A DNA stretch of 64,000 nucleotides. Source: Trichocoleus sp. (GTDB lineage: Bacteria > Cyanobacteriota > Cyanobacteriia > Elainellales > Elainellaceae). The position numbers were made by a program, and so were the translations under genes. The stretch is taken from contig DATNQD010000027.1 of NCBI GenBank assembly GCA_036702865.1, positions 1 to 64,000 on the forward strand, in the 5' to 3' direction. The notes under the pieces were generated by a model that was given only the letters and a program-made list of their open reading frames with translations, did no database searches and had not been told where the DNA came from. Positions within the stretch are counted from its first letter, which is position 1, and each line of letters starts with the position of its first letter. Shown in pieces: positions 16,988 through 25,952 of this stretch.

Positions 16988-17992
16988 ATGCCAACTGTAG
17001 AGAACGAAACCAAGACACCCAAAGAGAAGGCAGATAAAACACTGTTCTCGGCAGATATGGTGCGTACCTATCTGCATGAGATTGGGCGTGTGCCCCTGCT
17101 GACTCATGAACAAGAAATTGTCTACGGCAAGCAAGTCCAGCAGATGATGAATCTCTTTGAAGCCAAAGAGAAGCTGGAAAGCAAGCTCGATCGTGAGTTA
17201 ACTGATGCTGAGTGGGCTGCTCAAGTGAAACTAGGCGAAGACGAACTACGGAAGACGATTCGCTTAGGGCAGCGTGCCAAGCAAAAAATGATTGAAGCAA
17301 ACCTGCGCTTAGTCGTGGCGATTGCCAAGAAATATCAAAAGCGCAATCTCGAATTCCTGGATTTGATTCAGGAAGGCACATTAGGTCTGGAGCGCGGCGT
17401 TGAGAAGTTTGACCCGACTCGCGGCTACAAGTTCTCGACCTATGCCTACTGGTGGATTCGTCAGGCAATTACCCGTGCCATTGCTCAGCAAGCCCGCACG
17501 ATTCGTCTGCCAATTCACATCACTGAGAAGCTGAACAAGATCAAGAAAGTGCAGCGAGAGCTAACGCAGCGGCTTGGTCGTAGCCCAAATCCGGGAGAGA
17601 TTGCTGAAGCCCTAGAGTTAGAGCCTGCTCAGATCCGGGAGTACCTGCTGATGTCGCGTCAGCCTGTCTCTCTGGAACTGCGGGTCGGTGACAACCAGGA
17701 CACTGAATTGCAAGACCTGCTGGAAGATGAGAGCGAAAGCGCATCCCCTGAGAGTTTTGCGACTCAAGAATCGCTGCGGCAAGACCTGGAAGGAATGCTT
17801 TCTGAGCTAACGCCGCAACAGCGCGAAGTTTTGACGCTCCGATTTGGTTTAGCAGATGGCAACGAGCTATCTCTAGCAAAAGTCGGTCAGCGGATGAACA
17901 TTAGCCGAGAGCGGGTCCGTCAACTTGAGCGGCAGGCGCTAGATCATCTGCGTCGTCGTAAAGCAAATGTGCGCGGCTATCTTGCCAGCTAA
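16988..17992 (+). CDS. sigB: Group 2 RNA polymerase sigma factor, SigB-like
   Basis: A 334-residue sigma-70 factor. Region 1.2 starts at DMVRTYLHEIGRVPLLTHEQ; region 2 includes MIEANLRLVVAIAKKYQKRN, GTLGLERGVEKFDP and the -10-binding YKFSTYAYWWIRQAITRAIA; region 3 has RLPIHITEKLNKIKKVQREL; region 4 ends with LTPQQREVLTLRFGL and the helix-turn-helix SLAKVGQRMNISRERVRQLE. The short N-terminus (about 25 residues before region 1.2) and the loss of region 1.1 fit group 2 factors. The reading is closest to my memory of Synechocystis SigB, which serves heat, dark and nutrient stress; assignment among SigB to SigE is inference. A terminator follows at 18063. Confidence 0.87.
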   Translation: MPTVENETKTPKEKADKTLFSADMVRTYLHEIGRVPLLTHEQEIVYGKQVQQMMNLFEAKEKLESKLDRELTDAEWAAQVKLGEDELRKTIRLGQRAKQKMIEANLRLVVAIAKKYQKRNLEFLDLIQEGTLGLERGVEKFDPTRGYKFSTYAYWWIRQAITRAIAQQARTIRLPIHITEKLNKIKKVQRELTQRLGRSPNPGEIAEALELEPAQIREYLLMSRQPVSLELRVGDNQDTELQDLLEDESESASPESFATQESLRQDLEGMLSELTPQQREVLTLRFGLADGNELSLAKVGQRMNISRERVRQLERQALDHLRRRKANVRGYLAS

Positions 17993-18062
17993 TTTGTCCA
18001 GCTAATTTGTAAATCGATCGCACCGTCTTTTCGGACGGCTTATTATCAAGCAATAGGAGTGG

Positions 18063-18090
18063 GGGCAGATGACTGCCCTCTTTTTGTTTT
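18063..18090 (+). terminator. Rho-independent terminator after the sigma factor gene
   Basis: GGGCAG (18063-18068) pairs with CTGCCC (18073-18078) around the loop ATGA and is followed by TCTTTTTGTTTT. It lies 70 bases after the sigma gene stop, just before the convergent RTX gene ends. Confidence 0.8.
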
Positions 18091-18101
18091 GTTCTCGATT
18101 T

Positions 18102-19922
18102 TTAGAGCAGGGTAAAGTCAGCAGCGGTAATTGTTCCTTTCAAGGGTTGACTAGAGGACTCACGAGTGAGAGTCGCAAACTGTCCTCCGATCCCAAATCC
18201 ATTGCTGCCTTTGTTGGTGTTGTAGAAGAGCTTGCCATTACTGCGGTTATAGACAATGACAGCTTGACTGGTGGCAGCCGATCGATCGCTCTCTACCACT
18301 GCAAACTGATTCTTAAAGCCACGTTTGGTTGATTTTTTGAGGGCAGTGAATGTTGTTTTAACGAGCGCAATTTTATCTTGCCCGCGCGTTAGCCCTTGAA
18401 TGATATCGATGCCCGGTGAAACGGTTTGGAACGGTGAGCCTGTATCAAACACAAACCGATCGCGACCTGCCCCACCGATGAGCTGATCATTTCCCGCCCC
18501 ACCCACAAGCTGATCGTTGCCGCTGCCACCTTCTAAACGATCGTTGCCTAAGCCGCCGTATAGCAAATCGTCATTATTACCGCCAAGCAGAATATCATTG
18601 CCACTTTCGCCATAAAGCGTGTCGTTGCCGTCTCCACCGTTTGCGATATCGTCTCCATCGCCTGCATAGAGCAAGTCGTTGCCCAGCCCTCCGTTCAACT
18701 GATCATTTCCGACTTCGCTGTAGAGAATATCGTTGCCATCGTCGCCATTTAGCGTATCGTTACCGTCGCTTGCATACAGCTCATCATTGCCATTGCCGCC
18801 CGAAAGCTGATCGTCGCCAGTTTCGCCATAGAGCTTGTCATTACCGTCCTCGCCCTGGAGAACATCAGCATCAAAGCCACCGTACAGTTTATCGTCTCCA
18901 ATGCCACCACTCAGGAGGTCATTTCCGGCTTCGCCGTAGAGTTCATCGTCGCCAGTTTCACCATAGAGCTGGTCATTACTGATACTACCGAAGAGCTTGT
19001 CGTTATCGTCGCCGCCATAAAGAGTATCGTTTCCGGCTTCTCCCTGTAGCTCATCATTGCCGCTGCCCCCGTAAAGCTTATCGTCTCCTTCTCCTCCAAA
19101 CAGCGTATCTTGACCACTGCCGCTAACGAGCTGATCGCTACCATCCCCACCATTGAGATAGTCATCTCCTTCGCCGCTGTCCAAGCTATCATCGCCTGTG
19201 CTGCCAAAGAGTTCGTCATTGCCCAACTCGCCAAAGAGCTGATCGTTGCCTGCCTCACCAAACAACTTGTCGTTGTCATTACCGCCCCGGAGAATATCCT
19301 GGTCGTCACCGCCAAAGAGTTGATCGTTACCGTCACTGCCAGAGAGACTGTCATCGCCACCCTGACCATACAGCTCATCGTCTCCCTGATCGCCGTTCAG
19401 CGTATCGGTGCCATCACCGCCATACAGTTTGTCATTGCCGATCGCTCCAGAAAGCGAGTCATTTCCGGCTTCGCCAAAGAGTTGGTCATCACCGCTACCC
19501 CCGTTTAGTGAGTCTATTCCGTCCCCACCAAAGAGCCGATCGTTTCCAGCCTCGCCAGCGAGCGTATCATCGCCTGGACCGCCGCTCAAGAAATCGTCGC
19601 CATCTCCACCGAGAAGCGAGTCATTTCCTTCCACGCCGTACAGTTCATCGTCTCCTGACCCTCCACTCAGTGAGTCATTGCCATCGCCACCATATAGTTT
19701 GTCGGCATCATCGCCACCCTCTAGCTGATCGTTGCCTGCATCACCGAACAGAGAATCCTGCCCTGCCTGACCATAAAGTTGATCGTCGCCAGTTTCACCA
19801 AATACCGTGTCATTGCCTGCATCAGCGGAAACGGTGTCATTACCGCCTAACCCATGCAGCTCATCATCCTGAGTGGTGCCAACGATCGTGTTGTCCTGCT
19901 CGGTGCCAAAAATAACTGCCAA
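18102..19922 (-). CDS. RTX (hemolysin-type calcium-binding) repeat protein
   Basis: A 606-residue acidic protein. From residue 5 to about 470 it is almost entirely glycine/aspartate nonapeptides of the GGxGxDxLx type (GGDGNDSLSGGSGDDELYG and about 50 similar units), which fold as a parallel beta-roll binding calcium. The last 130 residues (RDRFVFDTGSPFQTVSPGID, KIALVKTTFTALKK, ... TAADFTLL) match the C-terminal region of cyanobacterial RTX proteins carrying a type I secretion signal. There is no enzymatic domain and no N-terminal signal peptide, so it is probably an exported surface or matrix protein. No type I exporter genes lie in this window. The repeats open long antisense frames that are not genes. 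Confidence 0.93.
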   Translation of the reverse strand: MAVIFGTEQDNTIVGTTQDDELHGLGGNDTVSADAGNDTVFGETGDDQLYGQAGQDSLFGDAGNDQLEGGDDADKLYGGDGNDSLSGGSGDDELYGVEGNDSLLGGDGDDFLSGGPGDDTLAGEAGNDRLFGGDGIDSLNGGSGDDQLFGEAGNDSLSGAIGNDKLYGGDGTDTLNGDQGDDELYGQGGDDSLSGSDGNDQLFGGDDQDILRGGNDNDKLFGEAGNDQLFGELGNDELFGSTGDDSLDSGEGDDYLNGGDGSDQLVSGSGQDTLFGGEGDDKLYGGSGNDELQGEAGNDTLYGGDDNDKLFGSISNDQLYGETGDDELYGEAGNDLLSGGIGDDKLYGGFDADVLQGEDGNDKLYGETGDDQLSGGNGNDELYASDGNDTLNGDDGNDILYSEVGNDQLNGGLGNDLLYAGDGDDIANGGDGNDTLYGESGNDILLGGNNDDLLYGGLGNDRLEGGSGNDQLVGGAGNDQLIGGAGRDRFVFDTGSPFQTVSPGIDIIQGLTRGQDKIALVKTTFTALKKSTKRGFKNQFAVVESDRSAATSQAVIVYNRSNGKLFYNTNKGSNGFGIGGQFATLTRESSSQPLKGTITAADFTLL

Positions 19923-20227
19923 TGTCCCTACCCCTTACCACGAGTGCGATCGGTTTGGTAGGATGTCCCCTGAGTTGTGCTTGCCTGTAATTGCCTTGCA
20001 GTTTCCTCTTGGTTTATGACCGCATGCAAAGATGCCCTTTCCTGAATTCAGGAAGGACGTAAGCTACTAATTTGTATCAGCGCTTCGGCTGGATTCCGTA
20101 ATTTCACTACTATCCTAGTCCCCAAACCCTCGATCTTTGTGAAGAGACGATCGGGATTTGGCGGAAAGGCTATTAAGCAACAATAAAATTTTAGCTGTAA
20201 AATATCAGCGATTTGGCAAGTTGCGGT
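19923..20227. other. Intergenic region upstream of the RTX gene
   Basis: About 305 bases without a gene. It carries a perfect 16-base palindrome TTCCTGAATTCAGGAA at 20039-20054. Since the RTX gene (leftward) starts at one end and the duplicated-domain gene (also leftward) stops at the other, the promoter for the RTX gene should lie here; no clear -10/-35 pair was recognised. Confidence 0.5.
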
Positions 20228-20623
20228 TCAAGACTGCCCGAGCCGAATCTTTGCTGCTTGCTCAAACCAGCGCACCACCTGAGAAACCGTTAACGCCTCG
20301 ATCGCCACACCTTCTTCTTGTGCAACCTGGCTTAAGGGCTTGAGCGAGGAAAGCATAATGCGGCTAAAGAAGTTTAAAAACGATGCGTCGCTCTCGATCT
20401 GCTGCTGAATTGCTTCGTCTTGCATAATCCAGTCTTCGATCTGCTCTGGCGTCACTTCCTCGATCGCCTGCCCGGTCTGTTGCGTAATTTGCTTTAGAGT
20501 GCGGAGCGAGTATAGCGAGACTCTTGCCAAAAATTTATCCTGAGACGTCAAAAGTGCTCGATCGACTTCCGTCACTTCTTCAAGGGTGAGAAACTCGATC
20601 GGTGCAGGTTGGGAATTGAACAT
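20228..20623 (-). CDS. Conserved hypothetical protein with two copies of a helical unit, downstream of sufR
   Basis: A 131-residue, mostly helical soluble protein I do not recognise. It is an internal duplication: residues about 28-70 (FLARVSLYSLRTLKQITQQT, EEVTPEQIEDWI) align with about 83-125 (FLNFFSRIMLSSLKPLSQVA, EALTVSQVVRWFE), each being two or three helices with the same hydrophobic pattern. No cysteines are present, so it is not an Fe-S protein itself. It begins 40 bases after the sufR stop on the same strand, so it may be the second gene of a sufR transcript. Function unknown. Confidence 0.75.
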   Translation of the reverse strand: MFNSQPAPIEFLTLEEVTEVDRALLTSQDKFLARVSLYSLRTLKQITQQTGQAIEEVTPEQIEDWIMQDEAIQQQIESDASFLNFFSRIMLSSLKPLSQVAQEEGVAIEALTVSQVVRWFEQAAKIRLGQS

Positions 20624-20663
20624 GGATGGCTCCTGAAGTTGCTCCTCGATTACTCCTGAATCA

Positions 20664-21314
20664 TTACTCCTGAATCAGATAGCCGCAGCGATGCTCCCCA
20701 TTCACCAGCCAATGAGTTCGCTCGACTTTGCAGCCTTGAAGGGCGATCGAAAACATTTCTAGCTCGTGGCCGCAAACGCTGGGAAAAGACTCAGCGATGT
20801 GAGAAATCGCACAGTGATATTCAGTGATGACAAAACGTGGTGCAACATCTGTAGAGGCTTCTGGATCCACATCATGCCACTCTGCCATATAGCCTTCTGC
20901 CTGCCGTAGTTCAACAAGTTTGGCGACGCGCTCTTGGAGGGAACCTGTGCCAACTCGATCGCGGTACTCTAAGGCTTTGCGCTGCCACTGCTTTTGGAGA
21001 ATTTTGCTGACCTGATCTTTGCCCACGGTCTCAGCCAGAGTATCCAGCAACGATACAGCGAAGTCATCGTAGCGATCGGGGAGTTGGTCGCGTCCTTTGC
21101 GGCTCAATTTGTAGATATGATTTGGGCGACCCATGCCCGCTTGAATCGCCTGATGCTCAATCAGCCCTTCCTCTTCCAGATCTTTCAGGTGCTTTCGAGT
21201 TGCCTGCGGACTAATGTCAAGTTGCTCGGCAAGTTCTTGAGCAGTGGCATGACCCTGCTTTAATAAGTGATGGAGGATGTCTTGTTTCGTGGAAGGTTGC
21301 TGCGCAGCTGTCAT
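20664..21314 (-). CDS. sufR: SufR, Fe-S-cluster-sensing repressor of the suf operon
   Basis: A 216-residue regulator. Residues 10-60 hold a winged helix (GHATAQELAEQLDISPQATR, KHLKDLEEEGLIEHQ). The C-terminal half has four cysteines spaced C-x12-C-x13-C-x14-C (YHCAISH, PSVCGHE, QGCKVER, EHRCGYL), the arrangement known for cyanobacterial SufR, where cysteines hold [4Fe-4S] clusters. Cluster-loaded SufR represses sufBCDS; loss of the cluster under iron or oxidative stress relieves it. It is divergent from ftrC-sufBCDS, with two matching operator boxes between them, and probably represses itself too. Confidence 0.95.
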   Translation of the reverse strand: MTAAQQPSTKQDILHHLLKQGHATAQELAEQLDISPQATRKHLKDLEEEGLIEHQAIQAGMGRPNHIYKLSRKGRDQLPDRYDDFAVSLLDTLAETVGKDQVSKILQKQWQRKALEYRDRVGTGSLQERVAKLVELRQAEGYMAEWHDVDPEASTDVAPRFVITEYHCAISHIAESFPSVCGHELEMFSIALQGCKVERTHWLVNGEHRCGYLIQE

Positions 21315-21368
21315 CGGTTTCCCCGTGATCTTCAGCGATCGTCTCAGACTACCTTACAAAACGTAAAG

Positions 21369-21386
21369 AAAGTCTTGTCAGACTTT
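21369..21386. promoter_or_regulatory. Dyad AAAGTCT-N4-AGACTTT beside the proximal SufR box
   Basis: A perfect 7-bp inverted repeat with the 4-base centre TGTC lies 2 bases from the first SufR box and about 55 bases upstream of the sufR start. It does not match the SufR box, so it may bind a different regulator or form part of the sufR leader. Confidence 0.4.
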
Positions 21387-21388
21387 GA

Positions 21389-21402
21389 CAACTTTCTTGT
21401 TG
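21389..21402. promoter_or_regulatory. SufR operator box 1 (CAAC-N6-GTTG)
   Basis: CAAC-TTTCTT-GTTG matches exactly the CAAC-N6-GTTG palindrome reported for SufR of Synechocystis. It lies 75 bases from the sufR start and 83 bases from the ftrC start. Confidence 0.88.
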
Positions 21403-21429
21403 CTAAATTTGGTTTACAATTAAGATAAG

Positions 21430-21443
21430 CAACAATAAGGTTG
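21430..21443. promoter_or_regulatory. SufR operator box 2 (CAAC-N6-GTTG)
   Basis: CAAC-AATAAG-GTTG, a second exact match, 41 bases (about four helical turns) from box 1 and 41 bases before the ftrC start. The regular spacing would put two SufR dimers on one face of the DNA. Confidence 0.88.
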
Positions 21444-21484
21444 TTTTAATTATAGAAGCTATCTGTTGTCCTGTCGCCTGCCCT

Positions 21485-21847
21485 ATGAATACATCGATCA
21501 AACCCACTCAATCCTCGGACAAAAATCTTGAGTTGATGAGGAGCTTTTCTGAAAGCTACGCCAAGCGGACTGGCACTTATTTTTGTGTTGATCCGGGCGT
21601 AACTGCGGTGGTCATTGAAGGACTCGCTAAGCACAAAGATGAACTGGGTGCTCCACTTTGTCCCTGCCGTCATTATGAAGACAAAGAAGCAGAAGCGGCA
21701 GCAGCATTCTGGAATTGCCCTTGTGTGCCGATGCGGGAGCGCAAAGAGTGCCACTGTATGCTGTTCCTCACCGCAGACAACGATTTTGCAGGCGACAAGC
21801 AAGAGATTTCTTCTGAAGAAATTCGCACGATTACAAATCAATACTAG
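21485..21847 (+). CDS. ftrC: Ferredoxin-thioredoxin reductase, catalytic (beta) chain
   Basis: A 120-residue subunit that passes electrons from photosystem I-reduced ferredoxin to thioredoxin by way of a [4Fe-4S] cluster next to a redox disulfide. The diagnostic spacing CPC-x16-CPC-x8-CHC is exact (CPCRHYEDKEAE..., WNCPCVPMRERKECHC), giving all four cluster ligands and both disulfide cysteines, plus the active-site histidine after the first CPC. The variable-chain partner ftrV is not here. It sits between sufR and sufB behind a SufR box, 118 bases ahead of sufB and on the same strand, so it is probably transcribed with or like the suf genes. Confidence 0.97.
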   Translation: MNTSIKPTQSSDKNLELMRSFSESYAKRTGTYFCVDPGVTAVVIEGLAKHKDELGAPLCPCRHYEDKEAEAAAAFWNCPCVPMRERKECHCMLFLTADNDFAGDKQEISSEEIRTITNQY

Positions 21848-21965
21848 GGTTCAGGTATTTGGTTTTAGAGAGCTTTAGAGAGTAGAAGCTTACTTCGCTG
21901 ACTCCTGACTCCTCACCTCCAACCCCTAACTGCCGATTCCCACGTCTTGAGAGAACACAAAGCCG

Positions 21966-23402
21966 ATGACAGCATCCGTCAAGTCCCTAGTTAATCAGCC
22001 TTATAAGTACGGCTTCGTCACCGATATCGAGTCTGATACGATTCCGGCTGGGTTAAGCGAAGACGTAGTCCGCCTCATCTCTGCAAAGAAGAATGAGCCT
22101 GAATTTATGCTGGAGTTTCGCCTCAAGGCGTATCGGCAGTGGCTCAAAATGCAAGAACCCAATTGGGCAGAGGTAGGCTATCCACCGATCGATTATCAAA
22201 GCATCGTTTATTATTCCGCCCCGAAGCAGCAAAAGAAGCTCAACAGTTTGGAAGAAGTTGATCCAACGCTGCTGGAAACCTTCGAGAAGCTTGGCATTCC
22301 TCTTTCTGAGCAAAAGCGTCTGTCGAATGTGGCAGTAGATGCCATTTTTGATAGTGTCTCTGTGGCAACCACTTTTCGCGAAAAGTTGGCGAAAGAAGGC
22401 GTCATCTTCTGCTCCATTTCTGAGGCAATGCACGACTATCCTGAATTGATCCAGAAGTATATGGGTAGCGTGGTTCCGGTTGGTGACAACTACTTCGCTG
22501 CGCTCAACTCTGCCGTCTTTACAGATGGTTCATTTGTCTACATTCCAAAAGGCGTCAAATGTCCAATGGATCTGTCTACCTACTTCCGCATTAACAACGG
22601 GGAGTCGGGGCAGTTTGAGCGGACGCTGATTGTGGCTGAAGAAGGGAGTTCTGTCACTTATCTGGAAGGCTGTACTGCTCCGATGTTTGACACGAATCAG
22701 CTTCATGCCGCAGTCGTGGAACTGATCGCGCTCGACAATGCCGAAATCAAATATTCTACAGTGCAGAACTGGTACGCCGGAGATGTGAACGGCAAGGGCG
22801 GTATCTATAACTTCGTCACCAAGCGCGGTTTGTGCCAAGGTAAAAATTCCAAAATTTCCTGGACGCAGGTTGAAACAGGTTCTGCAATTACCTGGAAATA
22901 TCCAAGCTGTGTGCTGCTGGGTGATAATTCAGTGGGTGAGTTCTACTCGGTTGCGTTGACCAATAATATGCAGCAAGCCGACACCGGAACCAAGATGGTG
23001 CATATCGGCAAGAATACGCGCAGCACGATCGTCTCAAAAGGCATTTCTGCCGGGAGGTCGAAGAACAGCTATCGGGGTCTGGTGAAGATTAACCCGAAAG
23101 CAGAAGGAGCACGCAACTACTCCCAGTGTGACTCGATGTTGATTGGGGATACTGCTGGAGCAAACACCTTCCCTTACATCCAAGTGCAGAACAATACTGC
23201 CAGAGTTGAACATGAAGCCTCAACCTCCAAAATTGGGGAAGACCAACTGTTCTACTTCCAGCAGCGCGGCGTTTCCCTGGAAGACGCAATCTCAATGATG
23301 ATCAGCGGCTTCTGTAAGGATGTATTTAGCCAACTGCCGATGGAATTTGCAGTGGAAGCCGATCGCCTGTTAGCGCTAAAGCTGGAAAATAGCGTGGGCT
23401 AA
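21966..23402 (+). CDS. sufB: Fe-S cluster assembly scaffold protein SufB
   Basis: SufB, in the SufBC2D complex, builds Fe-S clusters from sulfur delivered by SufS and its partner. The 478-residue protein is full length, with the hallmark blocks [80 protein letters not shown] and, near the end, [20 protein letters not shown] with its conserved Glu and His. The cysteine of [14 protein letters not shown] is also present. The ATG at 21966 matches the family N-terminus. It is followed by an unusually long gap (about 370 bases) before sufC. Confidence 0.98.
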   Translation: MTASVKSLVNQPYKYGFVTDIESDTIPAGLSEDVVRLISAKKNEPEFMLEFRLKAYRQWLKMQEPNWAEVGYPPIDYQSIVYYSAPKQQKKLNSLEEVDPTLLETFEKLGIPLSEQKRLSNVAVDAIFDSVSVATTFREKLAKEGVIFCSISEAMHDYPELIQKYMGSVVPVGDNYFAALNSAVFTDGSFVYIPKGVKCPMDLSTYFRINNGESGQFERTLIVAEEGSSVTYLEGCTAPMFDTNQLHAAVVELIALDNAEIKYSTVQNWYAGDVNGKGGIYNFVTKRGLCQGKNSKISWTQVETGSAITWKYPSCVLLGDNSVGEFYSVALTNNMQQADTGTKMVHIGKNTRSTIVSKGISAGRSKNSYRGLVKINPKAEGARNYSQCDSMLIGDTAGANTFPYIQVQNNTARVEHEASTSKIGEDQLFYFQQRGVSLEDAISMMISGFCKDVFSQLPMEFAVEADRLLALKLENSVG

Positions 23403-23773
23403 TAAAATTTGAAATGGTTTGAGAAGCTGGCTTGATTCTGGTTGAAGAAGGGTTTCTCTGGGCAGATCAGGTCAGTCAACTTGTGAAGTGAGGCGATCGA
23501 GTTGGGTTCAGACCCTTTCAGTGAGTCATATTAACCTCAGAATTGTAATCGATCAGTTTTACCTGAGTGAGGTTGAGAACGATCGATTTTTCTTTAAGTT
23601 GGTAAGTGGTTTTCCTACAGTTGGGGCAAAGTGAAACATGCCAATTTGCTGTTTTTGATCAGTTTGGTATCTTAAACCGAGTGAATAAACGGCATGACAG
23701 CCTCAGGATGCTGAAGTGAATCAGCAACCTGTAAAGAGAAGAATTGAGAGAGGCATTAGCGAGGTATCGATCG
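23403..23773 (+). other. Long gap between sufB and sufC
   Basis: About 370 bases without a gene in an operon whose other junctions are tight. It carries no CAAC-N6-GTTG box. A separate promoter or processing site could lie here, but none is clear; GATCGATTTTTCTTTAAG at 23581-23598 is AT-rich without a convincing hairpin. No remnant of another suf gene is seen in any frame. Confidence 0.45.
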
Positions 23774-24556
23774 GTGATTATTGACAACAGCGAAGTGATT
23801 TTATCGGTGAAGGATTTGACCGCGAATGTGGAGGATACTCCCATTCTGAAGGGGTTAAATCTGGAGATTAAGGCGGGCGAAATTCACGCGATCATGGGAC
23901 CGAACGGTTCCGGCAAAAGCACCTTTTCCAAGATACTGGCGGGTCATCCGGCTTACACCGTTACGGGTGGCGAAGTGATTTATCGCGGACAGAATTTGCT
24001 GGAGTTAGCCCCTGAAGAACGGGCGCGATCGGGCATTTTTCTCGCCTTCCAATATCCACTCGAAATTCCAGGTGTCAGTAATGTTGATTTCCTGCGCGTT
24101 GCCTACAACTCCAAGCGCAAGCATGAAGGGTTGGAAGAACTGGATGCCTTCGATTTTGATGAACTGGTGCGTCAAAAGCTGGACGTGGTGAAAATGAATG
24201 CCGCATTTCTGAATCGCAGCGTCAATGAAGGCTTCTCTGGCGGTGAAAAAAAGCGGAACGAAATTCTGCAAATGGCACTGCTAGAACCGAAGCTGGCAAT
24301 TCTGGATGAAACGGATTCTGGCTTAGATATTGATGCGTTGCGAATTGTGGCAAATGGCGTCAACCAACTGGCAAACGGCGACAATGCCATGCTGGTGATC
24401 ACGCACTATCAACGCCTGCTTGAGTACATCATTCCTGACTATGTTCATGTCATGGAAGCTGGACGGATTGTCACGACGGGCGGCAAAGAAATGGCTCTGG
24501 AGCTGGAAGAGCGCGGCTATGACTGGATTCGGGAAGAGGAGGCAGCGACAAGATGA
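23774..24556 (+). CDS. sufC: Fe-S cluster assembly ATPase SufC
   Basis: The ABC-type ATPase subunit of SufBC2D, about 260 residues. Walker A is [11 protein letters not shown]-loop [15 protein letters not shown], signature [16 protein letters not shown], Walker [15 protein letters not shown] and switch VITHYQRLL; the aspartate-rich Walker B and the FSGGEKKR signature are particular to SufC. The family N-terminus ([15 protein letters not shown]) fits a GTG start at 23774; a TTG at 23744 would add 10 residues. It overlaps sufD by 4 bases (ATGA), so the two are translationally coupled. Confidence 0.96.
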   Translation: MIIDNSEVILSVKDLTANVEDTPILKGLNLEIKAGEIHAIMGPNGSGKSTFSKILAGHPAYTVTGGEVIYRGQNLLELAPEERARSGIFLAFQYPLEIPGVSNVDFLRVAYNSKRKHEGLEELDAFDFDELVRQKLDVVKMNAAFLNRSVNEGFSGGEKKRNEILQMALLEPKLAILDETDSGLDIDALRIVANGVNQLANGDNAMLVITHYQRLLEYIIPDYVHVMEAGRIVTTGGKEMALELEERGYDWIREEEAATR

Positions 24557-25899
24557 CAATTCCAACTTCTGTACCCGAACAAACTGGATTAAGCTCAGCG
24601 GCGCAGCAGCGAATTGAATTTTTGCATCATCTGGTGAGCCTGATTGGGCAAGCTCCGATCGCCTCAGGTTGGCTGCACGAATTGCGCGATCATGCGATCG
24701 TCCGTGTCCAAGAGCAAGCCTTCCCGACGACCCGCGACGAAGAATGGCGGTTTACCGATCTCTCGGAACTGGTGCAGGTGCGCTTTGAGGCAATGGGTGA
24801 TCATCACTCTGCCGTCAATATTGATAGCGTCTCGCAGTTTTCCTTGCCCGAAGAAAGCACCCGTCTGGTGTTTGTAAATGGCGTTTATGCATCGGAGCTT
24901 TCGACGCTTGGCAGTCTCCCTGAAGGCATCATCGTCAGCAATTGGTCTGGATTAGGAGACAGTCAGCGCGATCGGCTTCAGGCTTATTTGGGGAAGCAGC
25001 CTGGATCAGGAGAGCTATTTACGGCTCTCAATACTGCAGGGTTGACCGATGCAGCGATCGTTTTTGTTCCGAAAAACAAAGTTATTCAAGCACCAATTCA
25101 CCTGCTATTTGTGGCAACGAGCCGCAGTACACCGACCTTCATTCAGCCTCGCTGTTTAGTGGTGGCAGAAGCAAATAGCGCAGTGACTCTGGTTGAGGAT
25201 TATGTTGCTGTTGGCGAGGGGCGATCCTTCACCAATACTGTTACGGAAATCTCGCTGGCAGAGAACGCCCAGGTCAGTCACACTAGAATTCAGAGAGACT
25301 GTGTGGCAGCGTTTCATATTGGTAAAACCGCCGTTTCTCAGGCTCGGACTTCTAACTACACCTGCAATGCCATTAGCTTGGGCGGCAAGATTGCCCGTCA
25401 TCATTTAGAGATTTATCAGACGGGAGAGCAAACGGAGACTTATCTCAACGGGCTGACGATGATTCGAGGACAGCAACTCAGCGATACCCATAGCTCGATC
25501 GCCCTCACCCATCCCTACGGCATGACCCGTCAGTTGCACAAATGTATCATTGATGACCGGGCGCACGCTGTCTTTAACGGTAAGGTATTTGTACCGCAAG
25601 CAGCCCAACAGACTGATGCCGGGCAGTTAAACCGCAACTTACTGCTTTCTCCCAAAGCCAGAGTTGATACTAAACCAGAACTCGAGATTGTTGCAGACAA
25701 CGTGAAATGCACTCATGGTGCAACGGTCAGCCAGCTTGACGCAGACGAAATCTTTTACCTGCAAAGCCGAGGTATTGATGCAACCAGCGCCGAAAGATTG
25801 TTGGTTTATGCTTTTGCCTACGAAGTTCTCGACAAACTGCCGATTGGCTCTTTAAAGCAAACGCTTGCTCAGTTTGTCACCACCTTCATGAAGAAGTAG
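24553..25899 (+). CDS. sufD: Fe-S cluster assembly protein SufD
   Basis: A SufB paralogue of 448 residues in the SufBC2D scaffold, needed for iron acquisition by the complex. Visible blocks are [80 protein letters not shown] and the closing [20 protein letters not shown] with the conserved histidine. It starts inside the sufC stop (ATGA) and ends 53 bases before sufS. The long N-terminal helical domain is intact. Confidence 0.97.
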   Translation: MTIPTSVPEQTGLSSAAQQRIEFLHHLVSLIGQAPIASGWLHELRDHAIVRVQEQAFPTTRDEEWRFTDLSELVQVRFEAMGDHHSAVNIDSVSQFSLPEESTRLVFVNGVYASELSTLGSLPEGIIVSNWSGLGDSQRDRLQAYLGKQPGSGELFTALNTAGLTDAAIVFVPKNKVIQAPIHLLFVATSRSTPTFIQPRCLVVAEANSAVTLVEDYVAVGEGRSFTNTVTEISLAENAQVSHTRIQRDCVAAFHIGKTAVSQARTSNYTCNAISLGGKIARHHLEIYQTGEQTETYLNGLTMIRGQQLSDTHSSIALTHPYGMTRQLHKCIIDDRAHAVFNGKVFVPQAAQQTDAGQLNRNLLLSPKARVDTKPELEIVADNVKCTHGATVSQLDADEIFYLQSRGIDATSAERLLVYAFAYEVLDKLPIGSLKQTLAQFVTTFMKK

Positions 25900-25952
25900 C
25901 CTTTTAAGCTCCGATCGCCTTTTCGACTCATCCTTCATTCCTCATTCCTCTC

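Noticed and set aside
19110-19915. Several long plus-strand frames opposite the RTX gene
   Set aside because: They arise from the repeat structure of the RTX gene read backwards; their translations are low-complexity shadows.
18102-19922. Repeated DNA that might be mistaken for a CRISPR array or tandem satellite
   Set aside because: Periodicity is about 27 bases and in frame, encoding calcium-binding nonapeptides with varied third positions; there are no unique spacers.
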